Shown piece after piece: positions 6,801 to 15,020 of a stretch of 20,377 nucleotides of DNA. A program made the translations under genes and the position numbers. Source of the stretch: Desulfocapsa sp. Lineage in GTDB: Bacteria > Desulfobacterota > Desulfobulbia > Desulfobulbales > Desulfocapsaceae. Where the stretch lies: the NCBI GenBank assembly GCA_029935135.1, contig JAOZKX010000003.1, positions 1 to 20,377 on the forward strand. Direction: 5' to 3'. How positions within the stretch are numbered: position 1 is the stretch's first letter; every line of letters starts with the position of its first letter. Under the pieces are notes generated by a model. It was not told the origin of the DNA. It saw only the letters and a program-made list of their open reading frames with translations, and did no database searches.

Positions 6801-7775
6801 ATGTGGAAATTACAGCTTGTTTTGTTGGTCTCTCTCGTCTTTTCTCCTTTTTTCTGCTTTGCAGAAAATGGCAAGCCACTTCTGGTTGCTATTATTTCAT
6901 TTGATACAAAGTTCCTCGATGCTGATCGTGGTTTTAGAGATGGGTTTAGTGATAAGAAGTATAGTGATGGGAAGATTCGCTATGTTCTTTATGATCTAAA
7001 ACAGGATTTGACTAAAATCCCCACCATTATAAAAGAACTCAGGCAGCAGAAATGTGATCTCATTATGACGATCACCACCCCTGTGGTTCTGGCTGTGAAG
7101 AAAGCCATGGGTGAGATAAACCCAATACCTGTAATATTTACCATGGTTGGTGATCCCCTTGCTTCGCAGGTTGTCTCCACATTACAAAATCCGGGGGGAT
7201 ACATTACAGGTATCAGTTACAATGCCTTTGCCATGATGCCTAAAAGACTTGAACTGTTCAGGAAGGCATTTCCGGAAATGAAAACAATTGGGATTGTTTA
7301 TAATCATGGCTTTTCGTGGCTGGCAACTCCAATAAAAGATATATTGCACCCTGCAGCAGAAGGTCTGGGCTTTACAGTGAGTCAGTATGATGTTCGTGAC
7401 CAGGAACAGATGAATCTGCTTGTGAAGGATTTTGACGGAGCTGTGGAAGGTTTGTTTATGGTGCCGGATCCTTTGTCTATCGCCTTTTTTGATCAATTGC
7501 TTGAACTATCCCGTAAAGAGAAACTGCCAATTATGGTACAGGATAATATACTTTTGCAGAAGGGGGGAGTTCTTGGTTACAGTCCTTCTTTTTATTCCGT
7601 GGGAAAACAGGCTGCTGCAATGGCAGAAAAAGTTTTTTCAGGAACGCGACCTGCCAGGCTGGCAGTGCAAAATCCCTATGAGATCCAGCTGATTGTTTCA
7701 TTAAAAGAGACAGAGAAACTGGGACTTCATCTATCAGATGCTTTTTTGAGCGATGCTGATATTATCGTTCGATGA
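6801..7775 (+). CDS. Periplasmic substrate-binding protein, PF04392 (ABC_sub_bind) family
   Basis: This 324-residue secreted protein begins with a clear Sec signal peptide (MWKLQLVLLVSLVFSPFFCF, cleavage likely after FCFA at residue 21). The mature part matches the PF04392 binding-protein fold: an early strand LLVAIISFD, then CDLIMTITTPVVLAVKKA, PVIFTMVGDPLASQVV, NPGGYITGISYN, and a C-terminus with IQLIVSLKETEKLGLHLSD. The ATG at 6801 is preferred over an in-frame GTG at 6732 because GGAGG lies 10 nt before it and the signal peptide starts there. No permease or ATPase gene is nearby. Instead its stop overlaps the start of a membrane histidine kinase (ATGA), so it more likely delivers a ligand signal to that kinase than feeds a transporter. 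The ligand is unknown. Confidence 0.88.
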   Translation: MWKLQLVLLVSLVFSPFFCFAENGKPLLVAIISFDTKFLDADRGFRDGFSDKKYSDGKIRYVLYDLKQDLTKIPTIIKELRQQKCDLIMTITTPVVLAVKKAMGEINPIPVIFTMVGDPLASQVVSTLQNPGGYITGISYNAFAMMPKRLELFRKAFPEMKTIGIVYNHGFSWLATPIKDILHPAAEGLGFTVSQYDVRDQEQMNLLVKDFDGAVEGLFMVPDPLSIAFFDQLLELSRKEKLPIMVQDNILLQKGGVLGYSPSFYSVGKQAAAMAEKVFSGTRPARLAVQNPYEIQLIVSLKETEKLGLHLSDAFLSDADIIVR

Positions 7776-10000
7776 ATGCCAAGTTGTTTTATAAGCTCTT
7801 TTTCGCTTTTCTTTTTGTTGCCCTTCTCCCTGCACTTATAGGTTCGTACCTCTTTACCAAGACCCTTGAAACATATTTGCATGACCATCTGCAGGTCGAT
7901 GCTGAAATTCGTCTTGATAAAACCGCAATCCAGATCTCCGGTGAGGTGGGTCATATAGATGATGTTTTAGGCCAATTAGCAAAACGCATTTATTTTACCG
8001 AGAGAGATGATAAAGTAATTGCCTGGCTCTACAATAGTCATCCCCAGCTTGTCAAAATTGTTATCGTTGATATGGGTGGCGTGGTGCATCAGGCTATAGC
8101 TCGATACTCGCATATTGCCAAGGGTACAAAACTTGCTCGTTGTGAGCCGGAAGTAATTAGTGAAAAGAGAGTACGCTTGTCCCGTTGGAAGAATGAACCG
8201 ATGCTGACCATTCATTATCCGATTATATCCTTATCTACCGGGGAGCAAAAAGGGGTTCTGCATGCAGAAATCAGCGTCGCGTCTCTCTTTCATGATTTGT
8301 CAATGGATACTGAAAAACATCTGCAGTATCTTGTTAATCAATATAACGGTCAGGTCGTTTTTCATCCTGATTTTAATCTTGTTTTAAACAGCACAGATGT
8401 ATCTGTGCTGCCCGTTGTCGAAGAGGTCCTGGCAGGGGCTGATTTTGCAAGTGGTGAGTATGAAAACATGGATGAGGAAAAAGTTGTTGCTGTTGCCAAA
8501 GTAATCAAGAATACGCCCTTTTTGATTGTGGAAGAGACAAAGTATGCTGACGCGTATCACCTGCTGCAGAAAAGAAAAGAAGTACAATATCTCATAGGGT
8601 GGTTTTCTGTTATTTTTATCTGTATTACAGCGTTTTTATTCAGTCAATCTATTACCCGTCCGATTAGAAATCTGCTTTTGGTTATTGCAAAAATAGAAAA
8701 GGGGAATCTCGATACACCAATTCCACAGACACAGGCGTGGGTGACAGATGAAATTTCCATGTTCAGTGATTCTTTCAGGCAGATGGTCGCTTCCCTGAAA
8801 GATGATCGGAAGCAGCGAGATGATGCTCTGCTAAAAGAAAAGGAAATTGAAGAAAAATTGCGTAAAGTTCAAAAAATGGAAGCGATTGGTCTGCTGGCTG
8901 GTGGTGTTGCCCATGATCTCAACAATATCCTCTCTGGCATCGTCAGTTACCCGGAACTTCTTCTGTTAAAGATCCCTGAAGATAGTGAATTGCGAGAACC
9001 TCTTGAAGTTATACAGCAATCTGGCTTACGGGCAAGTGAGGTTGTGGCAGACCTGCTGACGGTTGCCCGGGGCGTTGCTGCAACTCGTGTGGTGAGGAAT
9101 GTAAATGATTTAATCCACGAATATCTGGCTTCACCAGAATATGAAAGATTACTGGTTCTTTTTTCGGAGGTAATCTGCAGACTTGAACTGGCTAAAGAGC
9201 TGCACAATATATCCTGTTCACCCGTCCATATCAAAAAGTGCATTATGAATCTTATGCATAATGCCATGGAGGCGGTTGGTGAATATGGAACTATTCGCGT
9301 GGCCACCAGAAATCAGTTTGTAGAAAAAGCGTTTACGACACATCCGAATATGTCCCCTGGAAACTATATTGTCATCAGTGTCGCAGATGATGGGGGTGGG
9401 ATTTCAAAAAAAGATCTGGACTGTATTTTTGAACCCTTTTATTCAAGTAAGATTATGGGGAGAAGTGGCACTGGGCTGGGGTTGACAGTTGTCTGGAATA
9501 GTGTGAAAGACCACGATGGGGTTATTGTCGTTGAGAGCGATTCCAAGGGGACTGTTTTCGAGATGTATTTTCCTGTTACTGAAAAAAATGAAATTCCTGC
9601 AGCAGATAATAGTAATTCGATCCTTCTCACTGGTAACGGTGAAACAATTCTTATTGTGGATGATGTGCAGGAACAAAGAGATATAGCAGGTCAGATCCTT
9701 ATCCAGTTGGGTTTTGTGGTGCATCTGGTTTCCTCCGGGGAAGAGGCGATTGATTATCTCGGCAACAACAGTGCAGATCTGCTGTTACTTGATATGATAA
9801 TGGACCCTGGCATAAACGGTTATGAGACCTATAAACAGATTCTTCAGATCCATCCTGGGCAAAAAGCAGTTATTGCGAGTGGCTTTTCTAAGAGTGATGC
9901 CGTGAAGGCGACCTTGAAGCTTGGTGCCGGTGGATTTATTAAGAAGCCTTATTCCATCAACCATCTCGGCCAGATAGTTACTCAGGTATTGAAGGCCTGA
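7772..10000 (+). CDS. Membrane hybrid sensor histidine kinase with C-terminal receiver domain
   Basis: A 742-residue hybrid kinase. Order: TM1 (about 8-28), an extracytoplasmic sensor region (about 30-270, Cache-like in size and arrangement), TM2 (about 273-294), HAMP (about 295-345, starting TRPIRNL), a short coiled coil, a HisKA-type H-box LAGGVAHDLNNIL with phospho-acceptor H381, and an ATPase domain with N-box NLMHNAMEAV (N497), ADDGGGI (538-544), EPFYSS and GTGLGL (567-571). A receiver domain (about 625-740) follows, with D630/D631, phospho-acceptor D674, S703 and K725. All key catalytic residues are present. Its ATG overlaps the stop of the binding protein gene. No HPt or DNA-binding regulator is encoded nearby, so the output partner is elsewhere or the receiver acts as an internal phosphate sink. 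Confidence 0.93.
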   Translation: MNAKLFYKLFFAFLFVALLPALIGSYLFTKTLETYLHDHLQVDAEIRLDKTAIQISGEVGHIDDVLGQLAKRIYFTERDDKVIAWLYNSHPQLVKIVIVDMGGVVHQAIARYSHIAKGTKLARCEPEVISEKRVRLSRWKNEPMLTIHYPIISLSTGEQKGVLHAEISVASLFHDLSMDTEKHLQYLVNQYNGQVVFHPDFNLVLNSTDVSVLPVVEEVLAGADFASGEYENMDEEKVVAVAKVIKNTPFLIVEETKYADAYHLLQKRKEVQYLIGWFSVIFICITAFLFSQSITRPIRNLLLVIAKIEKGNLDTPIPQTQAWVTDEISMFSDSFRQMVASLKDDRKQRDDALLKEKEIEEKLRKVQKMEAIGLLAGGVAHDLNNILSGIVSYPELLLLKIPEDSELREPLEVIQQSGLRASEVVADLLTVARGVAATRVVRNVNDLIHEYLASPEYERLLVLFSEVICRLELAKELHNISCSPVHIKKCIMNLMHNAMEAVGEYGTIRVATRNQFVEKAFTTHPNMSPGNYIVISVADDGGGISKKDLDCIFEPFYSSKIMGRSGTGLGLTVVWNSVKDHDGVIVVESDSKGTVFEMYFPVTEKNEIPAADNSNSILLTGNGETILIVDDVQEQRDIAGQILIQLGFVVHLVSSGEEAIDYLGNNSADLLLLDMIMDPGINGYETYKQILQIHPGQKAVIASGFSKSDAVKATLKLGAGGFIKKPYSINHLGQIVTQVLKA

Positions 10001-10001
10001 C

Positions 10002-10035
10002 AAGCTCCTGGAAAACAGATAGCTTAGAGTTTTTT
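10002..10035 (+). terminator. Weak candidate terminator after the kinase gene
   Basis: AAGCT (10002-10006) can pair with AGCTT (10021-10025), with a run of six T at 10030-10035. The stem is only 5 bp with a 14-nt loop and a 4-nt gap before the T-run, so it is a marginal intrinsic terminator. It lies in the 43-bp gap between the convergent kinase and rsmJ genes. Confidence 0.2.
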
Positions 10036-10043
10036 ACAGGCCC

Positions 10044-10850
10044 TTAATGGGGTGTGATCATATATACATCGTAGCGACTGTTTTTCATGGTGATAATATG
10101 GCTGGGTTGTTGTTTGTTCAGTACTTCGGCCCCTTTTGGCCGCTTTACAACCACCCGTTTACCGGCCTGTATCAGTGCTATGTCTAGCAGCTTGTCGGCA
10201 TCATGGTCATCACCGACAATGGCACGGATTATCCGCATCTCCTGTTTGTTCAGTGCTGAATTTTTTCTGTGTGGATACATGGGGTCCATGTAGATGGTCT
10301 CAGGTTTTGTGAAGATGTTTTGCAGGATTGTGCTACTCTCTCCCTTAAGAAGGGTGAGCCTGTTGTCTAGTATCTTTCCCATGCGAGGGTCGTCATACGC
10401 TCTTTGCAGGCCATCTGCGAGCAGCGCAGCGAGCAGCGGAGATCGTTCACTCATTGTCACTTGACAGCCCAGGCAGGCAAGGCAGAATGCATCGTTTCCA
10501 AGTCCGGCAGTGATATCAAAGAGAGAAGGCCTCACTCCTGATTTAATGCCCACGGCCCTTGCTAGTGCTTGTTTGATTCCTCCGCCATGCCGGCGGCGAT
10601 ACTCTTGAGATCCTGAAAGAAAATCCACAAGGAGTCTACCTTCGATTTTTTTTTCTTTCAGTTGAATTTGTAGCCCTTTTTCCGTATATATGAGTAACAG
10701 ATTGTCTGTTTGCTCCTTTGCAGGAATACGCAGCTCAAGCTGTAGAGTCCCGGCGAGGGTTCTTGCTTTCTGCAGGAGGTCTGGCCGCCCCTCAATGCTG
10801 GTGACAGCTGGGAGTAGGGGGGATGATTGCAGTGATGTGGAGTCAGGCAT
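10044..10850 (-). CDS. rsmJ: 16S rRNA (guanine-1516 N2) methyltransferase RsmJ
   Basis: RsmJ uses SAM to methylate N2 of G1516 in 16S rRNA. The 268-residue protein carries the class I methyltransferase SAM loop FDITAGLGNDAFCLACLGC and an adjacent acidic strand end (MSER). It then has the RsmJ catalytic and signature block YMDPMYPHRKNSALNKQEMR, and a C-terminal KRVVVKRPKGAEVL, which closely follows E. coli RsmJ as I remember it. The N-terminal 90 residues are more variable, as is usual. The start is the ATG at 10850-10848; no strong Shine-Dalgarno precedes it. It is convergent with the kinase gene and divergent from kdsB, so it is probably monocistronic. Confidence 0.92.
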   Translation of the reverse strand: MPDSTSLQSSPLLPAVTSIEGRPDLLQKARTLAGTLQLELRIPAKEQTDNLLLIYTEKGLQIQLKEKKIEGRLLVDFLSGSQEYRRRHGGGIKQALARAVGIKSGVRPSLFDITAGLGNDAFCLACLGCQVTMSERSPLLAALLADGLQRAYDDPRMGKILDNRLTLLKGESSTILQNIFTKPETIYMDPMYPHRKNSALNKQEMRIIRAIVGDDHDADKLLDIALIQAGKRVVVKRPKGAEVLNKQQPSHIITMKNSRYDVYMITPH

Positions 10851-10876
10851 ATGAATGTATCGATCCAGTGGGAGTA

Positions 10877-10905
10877 TTGTTTGGGGCTTAATTATCTATT
10901 AAACT
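10877..10905 (+). promoter_or_regulatory. Candidate promoter for kdsB
   Basis: TTGTTT (10877-10882), a 17-bp spacer and TAAACT (10900-10905) form a modest sigma-70 match. Transcription would start close to 10912, about 11 nt before the kdsB ATG, which leaves little room for an RBS and fits with the lack of a clear one. Confidence 0.3.
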
Positions 10906-10920
10906 ACATAAGACAGTAAA
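10891..10920 (-). promoter_or_regulatory. Candidate promoter for rsmJ
   Basis: On the minus strand TTTACT (plus coordinates 10920-10915) is followed after 18 bp by GATAAT (10896-10891), a 5/6 match to the -10. The predicted start is near 10884, giving a leader of about 34 nt. It overlaps the candidate kdsB promoter on the other strand. Confidence 0.4.
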
Positions 10921-10922
10921 AG

Positions 10923-11690
10923 ATGGAAACAGAAAAAAAACAAAAAGTGGAAGTGGTGGCCATTATTCCGGCCCGTTATCACTCCAATCGTTTTGAAGGA
11001 AAGCCCTTGGCCCTTATTGATGGTAAGCCCATGATTCAACGGGTGGTTGAGCGGGCCCAGGCGGTGAAACTGTTGAGCAGGGTGGTGGTGGCAACGGATG
11101 ATCAGCGAATTGCCGATTGTGTTCAATCTTTCGGTGGAGAATTTGTGATTACCAGAAGTGACCATGTGTCAGGCTCAGATCGTCTGGCTGAAGCTGCCGA
11201 GCTTCTTGAAATATCAGAACATGATGTGGTTGTCAATATTCAGGGGGATCAGCCCCTTTTTGATCCGGAAGTGATCGAACAGGTGGCAAGGCCCTTGATT
11301 GATGACCCGGCATTGCCCATGTCCACCCTGATTTATAAAATCGTTAGACCAGAAGAGATAGATGATCCCAACCATGTTAAAACTGTTTTTGATCATGAGA
11401 TGAATGCCCTTTATTTCTCACGGGCCCCTGTTCCTTTCCAGCGAAACCCTGAAGAAGAAGTGGCTCCCACCTATTACAAACATTTGGGATTTTATGCTTA
11501 CCGCAAGGGGTTTCTCCTTACCTTTGTTGCATTACCGGAAGGAGAATGGGAACGATTTGAAAAACTCGAACAATTGCGGGCCCTTGAGTATGGGTATCGG
11601 ATTAAGGTAGTGTTGACCAGTCACGATTCCATTGAAGTAGATACCGTTGAAGATTTGCGAAGGGTGGAAGAATTTATCAGGATGCAATAA
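10923..11690 (+). CDS. kdsB: 3-deoxy-manno-octulosonate cytidylyltransferase KdsB
   Basis: KdsB joins Kdo to CMP using CTP, producing CMP-Kdo for the inner core of LPS in the cytoplasm. The 255-residue protein has the full set of family motifs: AIIPARYHSNRFEGKPL (13-29), VVVATDD (54-60), the SGSDRLAE block (83-90), VVNIQGDQP (103-111), ALYFSRAPVPF, HLGFYAYRKGFL and HDSIEVDTVEDL near the C-terminus. A short lysine-rich leader (METEKKQK) precedes the core. The RBS is weak. kdsA, kdsC and kdsD are not adjacent; mdh follows after 61 nt. Its presence is the main sign that the cell makes Kdo-containing LPS. Confidence 0.96.
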   Translation: METEKKQKVEVVAIIPARYHSNRFEGKPLALIDGKPMIQRVVERAQAVKLLSRVVVATDDQRIADCVQSFGGEFVITRSDHVSGSDRLAEAAELLEISEHDVVVNIQGDQPLFDPEVIEQVARPLIDDPALPMSTLIYKIVRPEEIDDPNHVKTVFDHEMNALYFSRAPVPFQRNPEEEVAPTYYKHLGFYAYRKGFLLTFVALPEGEWERFEKLEQLRALEYGYRIKVVLTSHDSIEVDTVEDLRRVEEFIRMQ

Positions 11691-11695
11691 TAAGA

Positions 11696-11724
11696 AAAGA
11701 GATACGGTTTACGCTGATCTCTTT
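11696..11724 (+). repeat. Inverted repeat between kdsB and mdh
   Basis: AAAGAGAT (11696-11703) and ATCTCTTT (11717-11724) form perfect 8-bp arms around a 13-nt loop, beginning 5 nt after the kdsB stop. There is no following T-tract and the stem is AT-rich, so a strong terminator is unlikely. It could be an RNA processing or 3'-end stabilising hairpin in a kdsB-mdh transcript. Confidence 0.4.
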
Positions 11725-11751
11725 GCAGAACAATACAATAGAGGAAAAACA

Positions 11752-12678
11752 ATGCGAAAAAAAATAACAATAATTGGTGCGGGAAATGTTGGTGCCACAG
11801 CGGCTCACTGGGCTGCTGCAAAAAATCTTGGTGATATCGTCTTACTTGATGTGGCTGAAGGTATTCCCCAAGGCAAGGCCCTCGATCTTTCGCAGGCGGG
11901 ACCCGTTGAGGGCTTTCATTTCGGTGTTATGGGCAGTAATGATTATGCTGATACCGCAAATTCTGATGTGGTAATCATCTCTGCCGGACTTGCCCGTAAG
12001 CCTGGCATGTCACGTGACGATCTGTTGGCAATTAATGTGGCAATTGTCAAATCCTGTGCTGAAGATGCTGTGAAACATTCGCCCGACTGTGTCCTTATTG
12101 TGGTCACTAACCCCATTGATGCCATGGTCCACACTGCTTTTAAAGTAACGGGCCATCCAAAAGAAAAAGTGATAGGGATGGCAGGGGTCCTCGATTCTGC
12201 CCGTTATCGAACTTTTCTGGCGCAGGCAATTGGTGTTGCCCCCAAAGATGTAAATGCTCTGGTCCTTGGAATTCATGGCGACAATATGATGCCCATGGTT
12301 CGTCTGGCAAATGTTGCCGGGGTACCCATTACCGACCTTTTAAGTAAAGAAGAGATTGATGCCATTGTCCATCGTACCCAGACGGGTGGCCTTGAGATTG
12401 TCAATCATTTGAAAACCGGTTCCGCTTTTTACACCCCCGGACTGGCTGCTGTGGAAATGGCCGAAGCTGTGCTTACCGACTCCAAACGGGTTCTTCCCTG
12501 TGCTGCATATCTTGAGGGCGAATTTGGTGTGTCGGGATACTTTCTCGGAGTACCGGTAGTTATTGGTGAAAAGGGTGTGGAGAAAATCCTTGAGTTTAAG
12601 CTGACTGAAGAAGAGAAAGAAGCTCTGCAGCTCTCTGTGGAAGCAGTACAGAAACAGATGGAAGCAACAGGATTGTAG
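11752..12678 (+). CDS. mdh: Malate dehydrogenase (NAD-dependent, LDH-like type)
   Basis: This enzyme interconverts malate and oxaloacetate with NAD(H) in the TCA cycle. The 308-residue length and sequence fit the LDH-like MDH group. Visible are the nucleotide-binding GAGNVG (9-14), D33 at the end of the second strand for the NAD ribose, substrate arginines R82 and R88 in ARKPGMSRDDLL, N120 in VTNPIDAM, D148 and R151 in GVLDSARYR, and catalytic H175 in GIHGDNMMPM. The start is placed at 11752 because GAGGAA lies 5 nt before it and the Rossmann motif begins at once; a longer frame opening at 11647 would overlap kdsB and adds unrelated residues. The CofD/YvcK-like gene follows after 8 nt. Confidence 0.96.
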   Translation: MRKKITIIGAGNVGATAAHWAAAKNLGDIVLLDVAEGIPQGKALDLSQAGPVEGFHFGVMGSNDYADTANSDVVIISAGLARKPGMSRDDLLAINVAIVKSCAEDAVKHSPDCVLIVVTNPIDAMVHTAFKVTGHPKEKVIGMAGVLDSARYRTFLAQAIGVAPKDVNALVLGIHGDNMMPMVRLANVAGVPITDLLSKEEIDAIVHRTQTGGLEIVNHLKTGSAFYTPGLAAVEMAEAVLTDSKRVLPCAAYLEGEFGVSGYFLGVPVVIGEKGVEKILEFKLTEEEKEALQLSVEAVQKQMEATGL

Positions 12679-12686
12679 GGCATTTG

Positions 12687-15020
12687 ATGCTCTGCGATCA
12701 GAAAAAAAAGAGTGAGACAGATATTGCAGCCGGCTTAAAACAGCTGGCTGCAACAGTACTGTCTCCCCTTGATCTTCTTCCCCACGAAGACCTGCATGAA
12801 AAACTGGTTGAGCTGGTTCTTAGCGGCGTAGCGGCAGGATTCCCTCCGGAAACTGCCTCCGCTCTGTTGCAGATAAAGGATGCTCTGACACGTGAGCCTG
12901 TTGAAGATCTGAATGTAGTCGTTTTTGGCGGTGGGACGGGTCTCTCCACGATCATCGGAGGTGACAGTCGTGCCTCTTCCTGGTCAGCTGACCCGTTTGC
13001 GGGCTTGAAATCTCTCTTTCCCAAAACCCGTTCCATAGTTTGTATAACAGATGACGGAGGCTCAACAGGGGAGCTGTTAAAAGATATTCCCCTTGTCGCT
13101 CTTGGTGATATTCGCCATGTCCTGATTTCTTCTATTCAACTGGCAAAACTTCAGAAGCTCTATGGGCTTACAGAGCCGGAAGCTGTTCAGTGTGTAGACA
13201 CTCTTGCCCGGATATTTAATCATCGATTTGACAAGAAACCTGAAAACAGTAAACAGTTGTGTGCAGAGTGTGGTTTGTCGGGGCAGGATATCCTTCCAGT
13301 ACTTGTGGCAAATGGCCTTGAAAGGTTAATTGAAAAACTCTTTAACGATTCACGGCTGAGCACTACGCTTGCCAGACCGCACTGCCTTGGCAATCTGATC
13401 ATGGTCTCATCGGTGTATGAACAAATTCCTGATTATTTTGACAATATCCTGCTGGAAGATGAGCCCGCATTGATTCGTCAGAATCTCCATCGTGGCATAG
13501 CCTCCCTCTGTGTCATCCTCGGAGCAGATGAACAGGCGGTAATGCCGTGTACTACCATCCCTGCAGAACTCTGTTTCCGTTACACAAATGGGGTACAGGT
13601 CACTGGAGAACATAAATCAGGTTATGCTAGACGCGGCTATCCCGTTGATCATGTTTTTGTCAGTTTTTCTCAGGAACCGGAGGTCTCCGCAGAAGTTTTA
13701 AAGCTGATCAAGGATGCTGATATCATGCTGATGGCTCCTGGAAGTCTCTACAGTTCCCTTATCCCGGTGTTTCAGGTACCCCATATCAGTGATGCGGTTA
13801 AAAACAACAAGAAGGCCCTGAAAATCCTGGTTTCCAATATATGGGTACAGGCTGGAGAAACAGATCTCAGTCTTGATGAACCTGATCGAAAATTTCATCT
13901 CTCCGATCTCCTCAAGGCCTACGAACGGAATATACCTGGCGGTACAAACGGACTGTTTGATAAGGTCCTGTGTCTCTCTTTTAAAGATGTGCCGGCCAGT
14001 GTGATTCAAAATTATGCGGTTGAGGGAAAGATCCCCATTTATCTTGATCGTGACCAGGTAAAAAAACAGGGGGTTGCCCCGTTAGAGTGCAGCATCTATT
14101 CCGCCCATGCTCTGCGTGAAGCAAAGATTATCCGGCATGATCCACGCCAGTTTGCCCTGGTGGTTCGTACCCTGTGGGCCAGCTTTCGTCATGTTCCGGA
14201 AAGCTTATCTGAGAGTCCGACCGATACAGCGTCTGGCAGCGTTGATAACAAATATCTTATATCCAGACAGGTTCCCTGCAGACGGTTTCGGGAGATAGAG
14301 GCGTGTCTGGCCGATATCCGTATCGAATTGCGGGGACATTCCAGTCGAACGGTTGCAGAGATCAGAAGTATCTTACTGAATATCCTCTGGAATCATAAGG
14401 ATATCCCCTTGACACATCTGCAGTTCGTAAAAGGAGTACAGTGCATAGAGACAGAGATGTGGAAGCGAAATCAGCAATGGGATCGGATTTATTCATTTTT
14501 TGATCCGGGTGACGGTTTTGTGAAGATTCGTCAGGATCAATTTCGCTCCGAATCATACCTGGAAGTAGCATTCCTTGTTGCCCTTGGTCAATCTTTACTG
14601 GGCAACTATGCACAGCGTAAAGAGATGCTGCCTGTTACCCAGGAAAATACAAGGCTTGGAAAGGTATATCATCTCCATCTCCAGGATGGAGAGAAAATGA
14701 ATTGCTTTTTCAGTGGCGAGGATCTGGCCAGCTATTTGGCCCTTGGCAGGATGGTACAGGATCCTGATGAGTGTACCCATTTCACCCGCCTGATTAATGA
14801 ACATGAAGGATTCACCCCTCCAGGACTTCTGTTTGGGCTCACCTATGCCTGGTATCTTGATAATCGCTTTGCGACCCATATAGAATACAAAATGGGGGTC
14901 ATCAAGGTTGATGATTCCAACCTTATTCCAGAGCAGGTACGCATGAGAAGCCGAAGGGAGAAGATGATTGATTTCTTTCGCTCTGTTGTTTTTCAGCAGT
15001 CATATGCCAGGACAGGTTGA
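12687..15020 (+). CDS. Extended CofD/YvcK-like protein (777 aa) with unassigned flanks
   Basis: Residues about 75-480 hold a CofD/YvcK-type domain (PF01933). It shows NVVVFGGGTGLSTI (GGGTG at 81-85), ITDDGGSTGEL (DDGGSTG at 122-128), GDIRHVL, CLGNLIM (233-239), APGSLYSSLIPVF (350-362) and NIWVQAGETD. Proteins of this group include 2-phospho-lactate transferase CofD and the UDP-sugar-binding YvcK/GlmR proteins that tune carbon flow and envelope synthesis. The motifs look closer to YvcK. At 777 residues it is roughly twice the length of YvcK (about 320). A 75-residue N-terminal part and a C-terminal part of about 290 residues match nothing I recognise. The ATG at 12687 is preferred over a TTG at 12684; AGGG at 12677-12680 supports it. 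It sits 8 nt after mdh and ends inside hrpA's tail. Confidence 0.85.
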   Translation: MLCDQKKKSETDIAAGLKQLAATVLSPLDLLPHEDLHEKLVELVLSGVAAGFPPETASALLQIKDALTREPVEDLNVVVFGGGTGLSTIIGGDSRASSWSADPFAGLKSLFPKTRSIVCITDDGGSTGELLKDIPLVALGDIRHVLISSIQLAKLQKLYGLTEPEAVQCVDTLARIFNHRFDKKPENSKQLCAECGLSGQDILPVLVANGLERLIEKLFNDSRLSTTLARPHCLGNLIMVSSVYEQIPDYFDNILLEDEPALIRQNLHRGIASLCVILGADEQAVMPCTTIPAELCFRYTNGVQVTGEHKSGYARRGYPVDHVFVSFSQEPEVSAEVLKLIKDADIMLMAPGSLYSSLIPVFQVPHISDAVKNNKKALKILVSNIWVQAGETDLSLDEPDRKFHLSDLLKAYERNIPGGTNGLFDKVLCLSFKDVPASVIQNYAVEGKIPIYLDRDQVKKQGVAPLECSIYSAHALREAKIIRHDPRQFALVVRTLWASFRHVPESLSESPTDTASGSVDNKYLISRQVPCRRFREIEACLADIRIELRGHSSRTVAEIRSILLNILWNHKDIPLTHLQFVKGVQCIETEMWKRNQQWDRIYSFFDPGDGFVKIRQDQFRSESYLEVAFLVALGQSLLGNYAQRKEMLPVTQENTRLGKVYHLHLQDGEKMNCFFSGEDLASYLALGRMVQDPDECTHFTRLINEHEGFTPPGLLFGLTYAWYLDNRFATHIEYKMGVIKVDDSNLIPEQVRMRSRREKMIDFFRSVVFQQSYARTG

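Noticed and set aside
11734..11739. TACAAT as a -10 for an mdh promoter
   Set aside because: No -35 at a suitable distance, and the implied start would be about 6 nt from the ATG.
11647..11751. Longer mdh frame starting at 11647
   Set aside because: It overlaps the end of kdsB and adds 35 residues unrelated to MDH before the Rossmann motif; GAGGAA 5 nt before 11752 fixes the start.
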